Virus record (IMG/VR): IMGVR_UViG_3300032313_000104
Span: 1 to 23,572 of that record
Origin: a virus
Direction: 5' to 3' (one strand)
DNA length: 23,572 nt
Shown: positions 6,631-13,001 of the stretch, in pieces
Position numbering within the stretch: position 1 is the first letter of the stretch
Layout: each line of letters begins with the position of its first letter
Made by a program: the position numbers and the translations under genes
Notes under the pieces: generated by a model
What the model was told of the DNA's origin: nothing
Databases searched by the model: none
The model's input: only the letters and a program-made list of their open reading frames with translations

Positions 6631-7364
6631 ACAAGCCTGCCACTATATTGATAAGTTCCTGTATGAACTAATTGTGTCCAAGCTGCACCATGTACCTTAA
6701 TTCCGTTATCACGAGCTAGTTTACAAAAATGATAATCTTCACTTAATAGGTGATTCTTTTCATCTATGCTAGTGGCAAAGTATTCTGTTACCTTGTCACC
6801 TAAATCAGAGTTATCATTAACGTCATTCATATTGTGTGTATATGTTGGGCACTTGTCTTTTAACTTTTCAAACACTTCACGCTTAATTAACATAAAGCCA
6901 GTCCCACCATGTCTTATCTCAAATGGTTTATCAGTTGGCACAAGTTGATTTTCATTTTCCTCTATAGTATTTACAACATACTCACCAGTAAAATATTTAA
7001 GTTGATGATCTGGAACTTTTTTCTCAATGGCAAATTTAACAGCATTCCAATTAATTTCTTTTTTAGGGTACAGGCCACAAATAATATCTACGTCAGCATC
7101 CAGCATCTTAAAAAAGTGTTCTGGTTCAAAACTAATATCAGCATCAATAAACATCATGTGTGATGCGTCACCTTTTAAGAAGTCATTAACCAATGTATTG
7201 CGGCCACGAGTAATAAGTGATTCGTTGTAAAGAAACGAAAAGTATGCATCTATGTCTTTAGATATAAGCCATGCCTGTAGCTTTAACATGGATTCAAAGT
7301 ATGTGCCATAGCACAAGCCACCATACATAGGTGTTGCAATAAATAAGCTGGGTTTAGTTGCCAA
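6627..7364 (-). CDS. GT-A fold glycosyltransferase
   Basis: A 245-residue protein. TTG 7364 is chosen because a perfect GGAGG (7371-7375) lies 6 bases upstream; ATG 7406 has no SD and would overlap the upstream gene by 53 bases. The N-terminal strand LFIATPMYGG starts a Rossmann-like fold, MMFIDADISF holds the DxD metal site (about D74-x-D76), and GGTGFMLIKREVF and the late SEDYHFC match GT2-like or mannosyltransferase-like enzymes. It would transfer a sugar from a nucleotide donor; acceptor unknown. The adjacent FkbM enzyme suggests a glycan-modifying pair. Confidence 0.8.
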   Translation of the reverse strand: MATKPSLFIATPMYGGLCYGTYFESMLKLQAWLISKDIDAYFSFLYNESLITRGRNTLVNDFLKGDASHMMFIDADISFEPEHFFKMLDADVDIICGLYPKKEINWNAVKFAIEKKVPDHQLKYFTGEYVVNTIEENENQLVPTDKPFEIRHGGTGFMLIKREVFEKLKDKCPTYTHNMNDVNDNSDLGDKVTEYFATSIDEKNHLLSEDYHFCKLARDNGIKVHGAAWTQLVHTGTYQYSGRLV

Positions 7365-7584
7365 GATGTGCCTCCACAAGTTTTTTTGAGTCGTACTTTT
7401 TAACATTAGTTACTTTAATAATATTTTTTGTATCTGGGATTAATGGAGTGATAGTCCAGTTATGTAATTTATTTTTTATATCTTGAGAAATTTCTAATGA
7501 CGTTGGCTCTGAAGTCATAAGTCCTGACCATACAAGTTTACCTGTACTGTCAAATTCTTCCACTAAAAATGCAATAGGCTTCAT
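7354..7584 (-). CDS. Small conserved hypothetical protein
   Basis: A 76-residue protein beginning MKPIAFLVEEFD. ATG 7584 overlaps the SleB-type stop by one base (TGATG); a longer start at 7635 would overlap that gene by 52 bases. It has beta-type strands (KLVWSGLMT; WTITPLIPD) and a lysine-rich end. No function recognised. Its 3' end overlaps the glycosyltransferase start and carries that gene's SD. Confidence 0.6.
   Translation of the reverse strand: MKPIAFLVEEFDSTGKLVWSGLMTSEPTSLEISQDIKNKLHNWTITPLIPDTKNIIKVTNVKKYDSKKLVEAHLGN
7371..7375 (-). promoter_or_regulatory. Strong SD that decides the TTG start of the glycosyltransferase
   Basis: GGAGG on the minus strand is 6 bases upstream of TTG at 7364. 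It lies inside the end of the upstream gene. The upstream in-frame ATG at 7406 has no such site. Confidence 0.65.
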
Positions 7585-7964
7585 CAATAAAAAACCATCC
7601 GTTTTATATGTATTATCTTTTTGCGTCCAAACCATTCTTTTTTTGGTGGTATAGAGTCATCATGAAAATACAGACTGTTAGCAACGGGATTAGCATACTT
7701 GTTAAACACTATGGTGTCAAGCACTAATAATTTAGTTTTGAGATATGCCTTCTCATTCACAGGCTCATGCTTTTCATCTTGCACAGCAAACTGGCCATTT
7801 GCGTACACAACGCTGCACACGCTATGACCCCACCTACCAGACTTAACTCTGTTTCTGATTACGTTAATAACACCTAGCTTTTCTTCAAGCGTCCTAGTGT
7901 TGACTTCGTGGTAAACAGCGGTACTGTAGCAGGCTATATCAAGCTCTAAATTATGAATGTCCAT
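7584..7964 (-). CDS. SleB-type cell wall hydrolase
   Basis: A 126-residue protein. YHE with Glu20, then GVINVIRNRVKSGRW, VCSVVYANGQF and SLYFHDDS, is the Hydrolase_2/SleB pattern, in which the Glu is catalytic in a lytic-transglycosylase-like fold. It cleaves peptidoglycan. There is no clear signal peptide, though it could leave through the holin. It is the second muralytic enzyme here besides the GH24 endolysin but lies in the early leftward operon. AGGA is 9 bases upstream of the ATG. Confidence 0.8.
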   Translation of the reverse strand: MDIHNLELDIACYSTAVYHEVNTRTLEEKLGVINVIRNRVKSGRWGHSVCSVVYANGQFAVQDEKHEPVNEKAYLKTKLLVLDTIVFNKYANPVANSLYFHDDSIPPKKEWFGRKKIIHIKRMVFY

Positions 7965-8202
7965 TATTACGCTTTCCTATAATGTCATGAATATAGTGTT
8001 CATCATATCCAGATAATATTAGGCATATGTCTTTTACAACGTTATCGTGTTCATTAAGCCACCTAATAGCAGATTCACGTTCAGTACCATAACCATCTAT
8101 GGCATCTTTCATGGCCTGCAATAGTATTGCATGGAATAGTCTAGCGTGTGGTGTAGTTGCTAATTCTGCCCTTATAGACTCTTTAAACTCAAACTTAAAC
8201 AT
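7951..8202 (-). CDS. Small conserved phage protein
   Basis: An 83-residue helical, acidic protein (LFHAILLQAMKDAIDG; ESAIRWLNEHD; VVKDICLILSGYD). The pattern, with a central WL and a C-terminal C-x2-LxG, resembles small phage proteins of unknown function that often sit near replication genes. AGAGG lies just before ATG 8202, and it overlaps the SleB gene by 14 bases. It borders the pqqA gap. Confidence 0.65.
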   Translation of the reverse strand: MFKFEFKESIRAELATTPHARLFHAILLQAMKDAIDGYGTERESAIRWLNEHDNVVKDICLILSGYDEHYIHDIIGKRNNGHS

Positions 8203-8249
8203 AGACCTCTTTCATGGTTTTACTGATATTCCAGATAGCTTGCTGGGTG

Positions 8250-8255
8250 TATAAT
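8250..8255 (+). promoter_or_regulatory. -10 element likely serving pqqA
   Basis: A perfect TATAAT preceded by TG lies 43 bases upstream of the pqqA start. I see no good -35 at the usual distance, so this is a partial promoter call. Confidence 0.4.
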
Positions 8256-8298
8256 CACACTTAATGGCATAAGCCAGAAACCTTTAAGGATACTAACC

Positions 8299-8370
8299 AT
8301 GTGGACAACTCCAGTAGCTACTGAAATGCGTTTCGGTTTTGAAGTAACTATGTACGTTATGAACAAGTAA
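8299..8370 (+). CDS. pqqA: PqqA, precursor peptide of PQQ cofactor
   Basis: A 23-residue peptide starting MWTTPVATEM and carrying E15-V-T-M-Y19. Length, the N-terminal MW, the R11-x-G13-x-E15 core and the E15/Y19 positions match bacterial PqqA (for example Klebsiella, E15 and Y19). PqqE joins these two side chains and the rest of the peptide is removed to build PQQ. AAGGA lies 8 bases upstream of ATG. It is alone in a 275-base gap, on the opposite strand to its neighbours, so it is probably its own unit. No other pqq gene is seen, so the phage would depend on host PqqB-E. It likely raises PQQ supply for methanol or other quinoprotein dehydrogenases during infection; this is inference. Confidence 0.88.
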   Translation: MWTTPVATEMRFGFEVTMYVMNK

Positions 8371-8402
8371 CATATATTACTTTATTAAAGTTTCATGCAA
8401 AT

Positions 8403-8446
8403 TGTTTTCATTCTTTCTATATAAATCAATGACTTGAGTGAAAACA
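8403..8446. repeat. Imperfect inverted repeat downstream of pqqA
   Basis: TGTTTTCATTC (8403-8413) and GAGTGAAAACA (8436-8446) pair at 10 of 11 positions over a 22-base spacer. TGTTTTCACTC recurs after the capsid gene (21991-22001). It may be an operator or RNA hairpin between pqqA and the facing operon. Confidence 0.45.
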
Positions 8447-8468
8447 TATGTAAAGTATACTTATCAAT

Positions 8469-8495
8469 GGGGATGTCCTAAAAAGGAACATCCTC
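8469..8495 (+). terminator. Possible terminator for pqqA transcript
   Basis: GGGGATGTCC pairs with GGAACATCCTC (one bulged A, one G-T pair) over a 6-base loop and is followed by ATTGTTTTCTT on the + strand. It overlaps the stop of the facing SSB-like gene, so coding constraint could explain part of it. Confidence 0.35.
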
Positions 8496-8699
8496 ATTGT
8501 TTTCTTCGGTTTTCTTCACTTCTTTTAATTGCACTTGTCCAGAAATAAATTCACCTTTTGCACTTTGTCTGATCCATCCAGACATTCTAAACTCAATACC
8601 ATCCACGTTTAAATTTCCACTCCAGTCTGGTCTTTTAGGGTTTTGACCCTTATCGTTTACAAACAATGTAAACGTATTTGTATTATCATATTCTGCCAT
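8478..8699 (-). CDS. Small single-strand DNA-binding-like protein
   Basis: A 73-residue protein. It is strand-rich (FTLFVND; DWSGNLNVDGIEFRMSGWI; FISGQVQLKEV) and consistent with an OB-like fold. The C-terminus is acidic and ends EDVPF, close to the DDIPF tip that bacterial SSB uses to bind partner proteins. Position after the annealing protein and exonuclease supports an SSB role in recombination. AAGGAG is 6-7 bases upstream of the ATG. It lacks the length of a canonical SSB. Confidence 0.65.
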   Translation of the reverse strand: MAEYDNTNTFTLFVNDKGQNPKRPDWSGNLNVDGIEFRMSGWIRQSAKGEFISGQVQLKEVKKTEENNEDVPF

Positions 8700-8702
8700 A
8701 CA

Positions 8703-9251
8703 TTACTCCTTAATAAAAATTGGCTTACGTTTCCACCTTACTGGTTCAACATCATCTTCAAGAGATTTTAAAAACTCTAATGCTAACGGTGTGTACCATT
8801 CAATGAAATCTTTGTTACGTTCTACTTTAGTTACTTGTGTTGCATCTGGTGTCCAAACATAAAACCATGCGTATGGTTGGTCACATACTTCAAGCTGTAA
8901 CTGAACTTGAAAATAATATCGTTCTGGAATCTCTGGGTACACCACTTGAGTGAAGGGACACTTCAGCTCAACTGGAATTGAATCAATGAATGCATCTGGG
9001 CTGGCAGCAAATGGCAACTCTGGATGAAGTATTAATTTATTACCAGACTCACAGATAACATCCATATCCTTTTCAAACTGACTCAATGCTACTGGCTCGT
9101 AAAGTTGACCCCATTCTGTGGCCTCATTACCTTCAAATGGAGGGCTACGAAACGTCATGTCCCTCCAAAGTTTTTGCCTCTCATAAACCGCTGCCCATGC
9201 ATTACTAGCGGTAATACGATTGTGTCTAGCATTGTTTTTTAAATGACTCAT
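8703..9251 (-). CDS. YqaJ-type (lambda exonuclease-like) recombination nuclease
   Basis: A 182-residue protein. RITAS at 12-16, WGQLYEP with Glu52, SPDA with D86, then E95-L-K97 and the QxQxQ helix (YYFQVQLQLEV) give the PD-(D/E)XK active site of YqaJ exonucleases. These resect double-stranded DNA 5' to 3' and hand single strands to an annealing protein. Its start overlaps the annealing-protein stop by 4 bases (ATGA), so the two are coupled. Confidence 0.88.
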   Translation of the reverse strand: MSHLKNNARHNRITASNAWAAVYERQKLWRDMTFRSPPFEGNEATEWGQLYEPVALSQFEKDMDVICESGNKLILHPELPFAASPDAFIDSIPVELKCPFTQVVYPEIPERYYFQVQLQLEVCDQPYAWFYVWTPDATQVTKVERNKDFIEWYTPLALEFLKSLEDDVEPVRWKRKPIFIKE

Positions 9252-9775
9252 GCAGCTTTTCTTAAATCATTAGCAAAGTCACGCAACTTTTCTTGTGCGT
9301 ATGGACTTAACTTATGGAAGGCCTGCTTTAACTCACCAGCTTCATGAGATAAGATCAGTTGGCCTTTAATAACCTCAAGATCATCGTCTGAAATCTTTTC
9401 AACAACTGGATTATTTTGTTGGTACATAGCATTAGCAACTTCTTCAGCTGAAGCAAATTGCTCACCACTTAATCCTAATGCACTCAGGCAGCGACCTATT
9501 GCTGATGTTTCACAATTTTCTACATAAGACGTACCATTAATTTGTGATGCCTTTCTAAACTCTTGTGCATGGCCTGTGGCAAATGTTTGAACATTACCAT
9601 TATCAGTATGAATACCTGCATAGGCTTTAATGATACATTGCTCATCATCAATCTTTACAATTTCAGTAGTTAAAAAATAACTAGGAAACTTTTCTTTAAA
9701 CTCTTGCACACGAAGTGCAACCGTTTTATATTCTTTACCACGAATATTTACTACACCTTGTTTAGCTGTTGACAT
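9248..9775 (-). CDS. Single-strand annealing protein (Sak3/Rad52-like)
   Basis: A 175-residue protein. The segment ENCETSAIGRCLSALGL followed by FASAEEV (about residues 86-113), after a beta-rich N-terminal half, is typical of phage single-strand annealing recombinases of the Sak3-like group. A helical C-terminus ends LRKAA. GGAGG is 7 bases upstream of the ATG. It pairs with the YqaJ exonuclease and SSB-like protein for recombination or concatemer formation. The exact subfamily is not certain. Confidence 0.75.
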   Translation of the reverse strand: MSTAKQGVVNIRGKEYKTVALRVQEFKEKFPSYFLTTEIVKIDDEQCIIKAYAGIHTDNGNVQTFATGHAQEFRKASQINGTSYVENCETSAIGRCLSALGLSGEQFASAEEVANAMYQQNNPVVEKISDDDLEVIKGQLILSHEAGELKQAFHKLSPYAQEKLRDFANDLRKAA

Positions 9776-9948
9776 TACTTGCCTCCGTTTGTTTTTGTTG
9801 TTGTTCTAATAGTTCTTGCTCTTGCTGCTGGTACTGCTGGTAAAACTGTATATCGTCCATTTTCTTTTTGCTCCGCTTTATCGTTATCGGCCTTTAGCTC
9901 ATCTGCAGCGGCCTTCAATTCTGCAATAATTTTATCTAATGAATTCAT
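9775..9948 (-). CDS. Small helical protein, unknown
   Basis: A 57-residue protein. Its stop overlaps the annealing-protein start by one base (TAATG). The N-terminal half is a clear charged helix (MNSLDKIIAELKAAADELKA); the C-terminal half is Arg/Thr-rich and less gene-like. A second frame from ATG 9860 to 9762 gives a 32-residue Gln-rich peptide (MDDIQFYQQYQQQEQELLEQ at its start), so either or both may be made. GGAG lies 11 bases upstream of ATG 9948. Function unknown. Confidence 0.5.
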   Translation of the reverse strand: MNSLDKIIAELKAAADELKADNDKAEQKENGRYTVLPAVPAARARTIRTTTKTNGGK

Positions 9949-10052
9949 AAATAAAGTAACTCCAAAATATGACTACAAACCACTTTACCACGATATAAAA
10001 CTTTTGTGTAAACTTTTTTTGTAATCTTGTGTTAGTAATAATTCTAAAGAAC

Positions 10053-10259
10053 CTATCCATTTTTACCATCCTTAAATTGATCTGGAGCTATTGTATTCCA
10101 TATTTCAAAAGTTGGGTCAATAGATTTTGCTGTTTCAAGCAATTTTGTTTCTGTGGCCGATCCTAGCATCCATGCTTGATGATCGTCTGAAAAATTATAG
10201 TACCAGTCATGGTTTTGAAGATCATCTATGTAGCTTTTTAAGATTGATATTGCGTCCAT
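10053..10259 (-). CDS. Small early protein, unknown
   Basis: A 68-residue protein, the first gene of the leftward operon, with GGAG 7 bases before ATG 10259 and the consensus-like promoter about 30 bases further up. It is acidic and aromatic (SYIDDLQNHDWYYNFSDDH). No motif recognised. Being promoter-proximal suggests an immediate-early role. The 104 bases between it and the next gene show no coding or clear signal. Confidence 0.65.
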   Translation of the reverse strand: MDAISILKSYIDDLQNHDWYYNFSDDHQAWMLGSATETKLLETAKSIDPTFEIWNTIAPDQFKDGKNG

Positions 10260-10290
10260 TTATTTCTCCGTTGTTAATGTTGATATAGTT

Positions 10291-10318
10291 ATCTTATAGA
10301 TTTGGTAAAATATGTCAA
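10291..10318 (-). promoter_or_regulatory. Sigma70 promoter for the leftward operon
   Basis: Read on the minus strand: -35 TTGACA (10318-10313, perfect), 16-base spacer, -10 TAAGAT (10296-10291, 4 of 6). It predicts a start near 10284 and a leader of about 25 bases to ATG 10259. Confidence 0.7.
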
Positions 10319-10322
10319 GAAC

Positions 10323-10352
10323 TATTTATATAATATTTATATAATATTTATA
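10323..10352. repeat. AT-rich 11-base tandem repeat
   Basis: TATTTATATAA occurs twice in a row, followed by 8 bases of a third copy, between the two divergent promoters. It could be an operator array, an UP-like element, or a DNA-unwinding site; sequence alone does not decide. Confidence 0.6.
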
Positions 10353-10418
10353 CTAAAATAGTTTGCAATTCGTTAAAAATTGTGCTAACGTGCATTTTCT
10401 CACTATAACGGAGGATTT

Positions 10419-10820
10419 ATGAGAATACGCAATTGGAGTAAATTTCAGCATTTTAAGAACAAAACATCTATGGTTTGGTTTAAGGTTTACGGTAGGGACA
10501 TTATAAATGATCCAGATTGGCATGAACTAAGCTCAGACCAAAAGGCCACACTTTTTGAACTTTGGTGCTTGGCCTCAGAAAAGAACGGTGAACTTCCAGA
10601 TCTCAAAAAACTATGTTTCAGATTGCATAAGGATAAAGAGTTTGTCCAGAATATGTTAATCACTCTAAACTCTTGGTTTGAAGGCGATCCAGACAATTCT
10701 ATATACGAAGTATATAAGGATTATGCTAGAGAAGAGAGTAGAGAAGAAGAGAAGAGAGGATATGAGAAGAAAGAAGATAAGAAGATATCCTTTATAAATG
10801 ACTTAGAATGGAAGATATAA
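10419..10820 (+). CDS. Replisome-organiser-like DNA-binding protein
   Basis: A 133-residue protein. MRIRNWSKFQHFK, WFKVYGRDIINDPDW and ELSSDQKATLFELWCLASEKNGELP match the N-terminal winged-helix domain of phage replisome organisers and primosomal-type proteins. The C-terminus is a charged, Glu/Lys/Arg-rich tail (EESREEEKRGYEKKEDKK) that could be flexible. It likely binds an origin and helps load the helicase two genes on. GGAGG is 5 bases upstream of the ATG. First gene of the rightward operon. Confidence 0.68.
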   Translation: MRIRNWSKFQHFKNKTSMVWFKVYGRDIINDPDWHELSSDQKATLFELWCLASEKNGELPDLKKLCFRLHKDKEFVQNMLITLNSWFEGDPDNSIYEVYKDYAREESREEEKRGYEKKEDKKISFINDLEWKI

Positions 10821-10822
10821 AA

Positions 10823-11233
10823 ATGAATATCTATGAATTTATTGGTCACTTTGAAAAATCTTACAAGTCTGGCAAAGACGAATACCAATGTATATGCCCA
10901 GCCCATGACGATAGAACAGCATCGCTAGGGGTAAAAGAACTTCCAGATGGTAGAATTCTTATTAATTGCTTTGCAGGATGTGCAGCTAATGATATACTTG
11001 GTGCTGTTGGATTAACTTTTGATGATATTGTGCCTCAACGTATTGGTGACTTCAAGCCAGTATCAAAACCATTTAATCCTTATTCTGTTTTAAAATCTAT
11101 CTCTAATGAAACATTACTTGTAGCTCTGGCCGCTATAGATATTGCTAATGGGAAAAAGCTACCACTAGAAGATCACGATAGACTAATGGTGGCATCACAA
11201 AGACTGAGAAAGGCCTACGACTTATGTCATTAG
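10823..11233 (+). CDS. Primase-type zinc-finger protein (no catalytic domain)
   Basis: A 136-residue protein from ATG 10823 (GGAAG about 8 bases upstream; 10808 is an alternative). The CHC2-like zinc finger uses C25-x2-H28 in CPAHDD and C49-x3-C53 in CFAGC. About 80 residues follow with no TOPRIM or polymerase motif. It would recognise priming sites on single-stranded DNA. It lies directly before the helicase, so the two may act together like split parts of a T7 gp4-type primase-helicase. The missing RNA-synthesising domain must come from elsewhere. Confidence 0.75.
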   Translation: MNIYEFIGHFEKSYKSGKDEYQCICPAHDDRTASLGVKELPDGRILINCFAGCAANDILGAVGLTFDDIVPQRIGDFKPVSKPFNPYSVLKSISNETLLVALAAIDIANGKKLPLEDHDRLMVASQRLRKAYDLCH

Positions 11234-12135
11234 AAGAAAAAGTACAGAACCTCATTGTTGATGAGGATAAAATTAAAAATTATTTTTTTAGAAGGGATAG
11301 CGATGAATACCGTAAAATTAAGAGTCCAGATACTTTTATTGAATCTACTATTGGATACTTCTCTGGCGAGGTACAAAGCGGTGCGTATCTTCCGTTTGAT
11401 AAAGCGGAAAATTTCAGACTTCGTTTAGGGGAAACGACAGTCTGGTCTGGCTACAGCGGCCATGGCAAGAGTATGCTCCTCAGCTATGTAACGCTTAAAC
11501 TTATTGAGAACTACAAGGTTATGATCTGTTCTTTTGAGATGTCATGCAGAAGTACATTGGCCAGATATATCCGTCAATCAGTAGGTACTAGCGAACCTAC
11601 AGAGGGTGCAATAACTGATTTTTGCAATAATGCAACTAATAAATTATTTTTGTACGATCAGTTAGGAAGCACAAATCCTACAGCAGTATTGTCAGTTATC
11701 TATTATGGAGCTGAGCAATTAGGCATTCAGCATTTTGTAGTGGATAGTTTAATGAAGTGTTCTATTAATGAGGATGATTACAATGGCCAGAAGAAGTTTG
11801 TTGATCAACTTTGTATTGCAGCACGAGATTTAAATATTCATATTCATCTCATTGCACATAGCAGAAAAACAATAGATGAAACAACTCATACACCTAGTAA
11901 GTTTGACGTGGCAGGTTCTGCGACAATCACCAATCTTGCAGACAATTGCGTTTCGGTGTACCGTAATAAGAAAAAAGAAAAAGACATAATGGAGGGTAAA
12001 CTTTCTGAAGAAGATGCAAGGATTGTTCCAGATGGATTTATGGCTGTGAATAAGCAAAGGCATTTTGAGTGGGAAGGATCTATACCATTATGGTTTCAAC
12101 CAAAGTCATTGAGATATAGGGACAAGCCTATATGA
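11224..12135 (+). CDS. DnaB/Twinkle-like replicative helicase
   Basis: A 303-residue protein. Walker A GYSGHGKS at 76-83, the motif with likely catalytic Glu105 (ICSFEM), Walker B HFVVDSL with D174, then LIAHSRK and a C-terminal KQRHFEWEG-type finger are the RecA-like core of hexameric 5'-3' helicases. The N-terminal primase part is absent; a zinc-finger protein is encoded just upstream with a 10-base overlap. It would unwind DNA ahead of the replication fork. Confidence 0.85.
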   Translation: MSLEEKVQNLIVDEDKIKNYFFRRDSDEYRKIKSPDTFIESTIGYFSGEVQSGAYLPFDKAENFRLRLGETTVWSGYSGHGKSMLLSYVTLKLIENYKVMICSFEMSCRSTLARYIRQSVGTSEPTEGAITDFCNNATNKLFLYDQLGSTNPTAVLSVIYYGAEQLGIQHFVVDSLMKCSINEDDYNGQKKFVDQLCIAARDLNIHIHLIAHSRKTIDETTHTPSKFDVAGSATITNLADNCVSVYRNKKKEKDIMEGKLSEEDARIVPDGFMAVNKQRHFEWEGSIPLWFQPKSLRYRDKPI

Positions 12136-12320
12136 ACTATAAAACAACTGAATGGTTTAAATACTTTGACATTGATGAAGAAGGAAAACTTTTATCACCT
12201 ACTGAATGGAAGGTAACATTAAGAAATGGAATGGTTTACAAATCTACTAACTGGAGCAAAAAATATGAGGATAACGAAACACAACATATTATTAGCAGTA
12301 GCAAAAATTCATCGTCATGA
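12132..12320 (+). CDS. Small hypothetical protein
   Basis: A 62-residue protein starting in an ATGA overlap with the helicase stop. It has aromatic, beta-like sequence (TEWFKYFDID; WKVTLRNGMVYKS) and a Ser-rich end. The last 56 bases overlap the NinB-like gene in another frame and carry its SD. No function recognised. Confidence 0.5.
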   Translation: MNYKTTEWFKYFDIDEEGKLLSPTEWKVTLRNGMVYKSTNWSKKYEDNETQHIISSSKNSSS

Positions 12321-12630
12321 CTTTGAAAAAGAAGGTGACTTAGAACTTGGTAAATTTAAATCAAAGCGAAGCAATTCTCAAAATGATTATTATTGGGCAA
12401 TGCTTAAAGAGCTAGGTGATTACACAGGATACTCTGAAGAAGAGTTGCATGATATGTTTAGATTTAAATATTTGTCTGAAAAGAAAACAGTTGCAGGATC
12501 TGAAATCTATGCTATAAAGAGCACTACGTCTTTAAATGTAGATCAGTTTGCAGAATACATTCATGACATTCAGCGATTTGCAATTGGATTAGGATTCCAC
12601 TTTGACCAAAACAGAGAAGCAACACTATGA
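12265..12630 (+). CDS. NinB-like recombination protein
   Basis: A 121-residue protein. ATG 12265 is preferred over 12226 because GGAG is 8 bases upstream. KRSNSQNDYYWAMLKELGDYTGYSEEELHDMF and STTSLNVDQFAEYIHDIQRFA resemble the NinB/Orf family, which binds single-stranded DNA and helps phage recombination. Context with a Ref-like nuclease immediately after supports a recombination role. Similarity is by eye only. Confidence 0.6.
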   Translation: MRITKHNILLAVAKIHRHDFEKEGDLELGKFKSKRSNSQNDYYWAMLKELGDYTGYSEEELHDMFRFKYLSEKKTVAGSEIYAIKSTTSLNVDQFAEYIHDIQRFAIGLGFHFDQNREATL

Positions 12631-12886
12631 CAAATTATCACAACTGGGTTGCATTGTTTGTTTAAGAGAGGGTCATGGCTATTCACCGCCACACATACAT
12701 CACTTACGTCACAATATGGGCATGGGTATGCGTAATAATTTTATGAATGCAATTCCATTGTGCCCGCTACATCACCAACATGGCGGTCATGGTGTAGCAC
12801 TTCATGCAGGACAAGAAACATTTGAAAGTAAGTTTGGTACTGAGGAAGAGTTGCTTGCCGATACATTAAGGAAAATAAATGCTTAG
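12602..12886 (+). CDS. Ref-like HNH nuclease
   Basis: A 94-residue protein from TTG 12602, with AGGA 7 bases upstream; no ATG fits the frame. C17-x2-C20, IHH (residues 32-34), then C54-x2-HH form a zinc-finger HNH site, and FESKFGTEEELLA matches the end of the phage Ref family (recombination enhancement, RecA-dependent nuclease). It may cut displaced DNA during recombination. It overlaps the NinB-like gene by 29 bases. Confidence 0.72.
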   Translation: MTKTEKQHYDKLSQLGCIVCLREGHGYSPPHIHHLRHNMGMGMRNNFMNAIPLCPLHHQHGGHGVALHAGQETFESKFGTEEELLADTLRKINA

Positions 12887-13001
12887 ATTTATTGTAGGTA
12901 TAACTGGCTTTATGTTAGTGCCATTCTTAATTCCATTTGTAGCAATTGAAGCAGCTTATAAATATATTAAAGTTCATATCATGGAGGATGATGATGGGTA
13001 A
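12879..13001 (+). CDS. Tiny single-pass membrane protein
   Basis: A 40-residue protein with AAGGA 6 bases before ATG 12879; it overlaps the Ref-like gene by 8 bases. One hydrophobic helix (FIVGITGFMLVPFLIPFVAI) is followed by a short charged tail ending EDDDG. Function unknown; possibly envelope-directed. Confidence 0.5.
   Translation: MLRFIVGITGFMLVPFLIPFVAIEAAYKYIKVHIMEDDDG
12983..12987 (+). promoter_or_regulatory. Shine-Dalgarno site that decides the 12994 start
   Basis: GGAGG followed by ATGATGATG. Only the third ATG (12994) has a usual 6-base gap. Confidence 0.6.

Larger units (their letters stand above)
10260..10418. promoter_or_regulatory. Divergent control region between leftward and rightward operons
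   Basis: The 159 non-coding, very AT-rich bases hold the leftward promoter, an 11-base tandem repeat, and a possible rightward promoter: TTGCAA (10363-10368), 17 bases, then TAACGT with an extended TG-n (10383-10391). The rightward -10 is weak. GGAGG sits just before ATG 10419. Confidence 0.55.

Noticed and set aside
6766-7230. Three overlapping + strand frames
   Set aside because: All lie opposite the glycosyltransferase and lack SD sites or coherent sequence.
9779-10024. Plus-strand frame of 81 codons with hydrophobic start
   Set aside because: Opposes the leftward small gene at 9775-9948 that is coupled to the annealing protein; no SD.
10323-10352. CRISPR-like repeat
   Set aside because: Units are 11 bases, directly adjacent, without spacers, and no cas gene is present.
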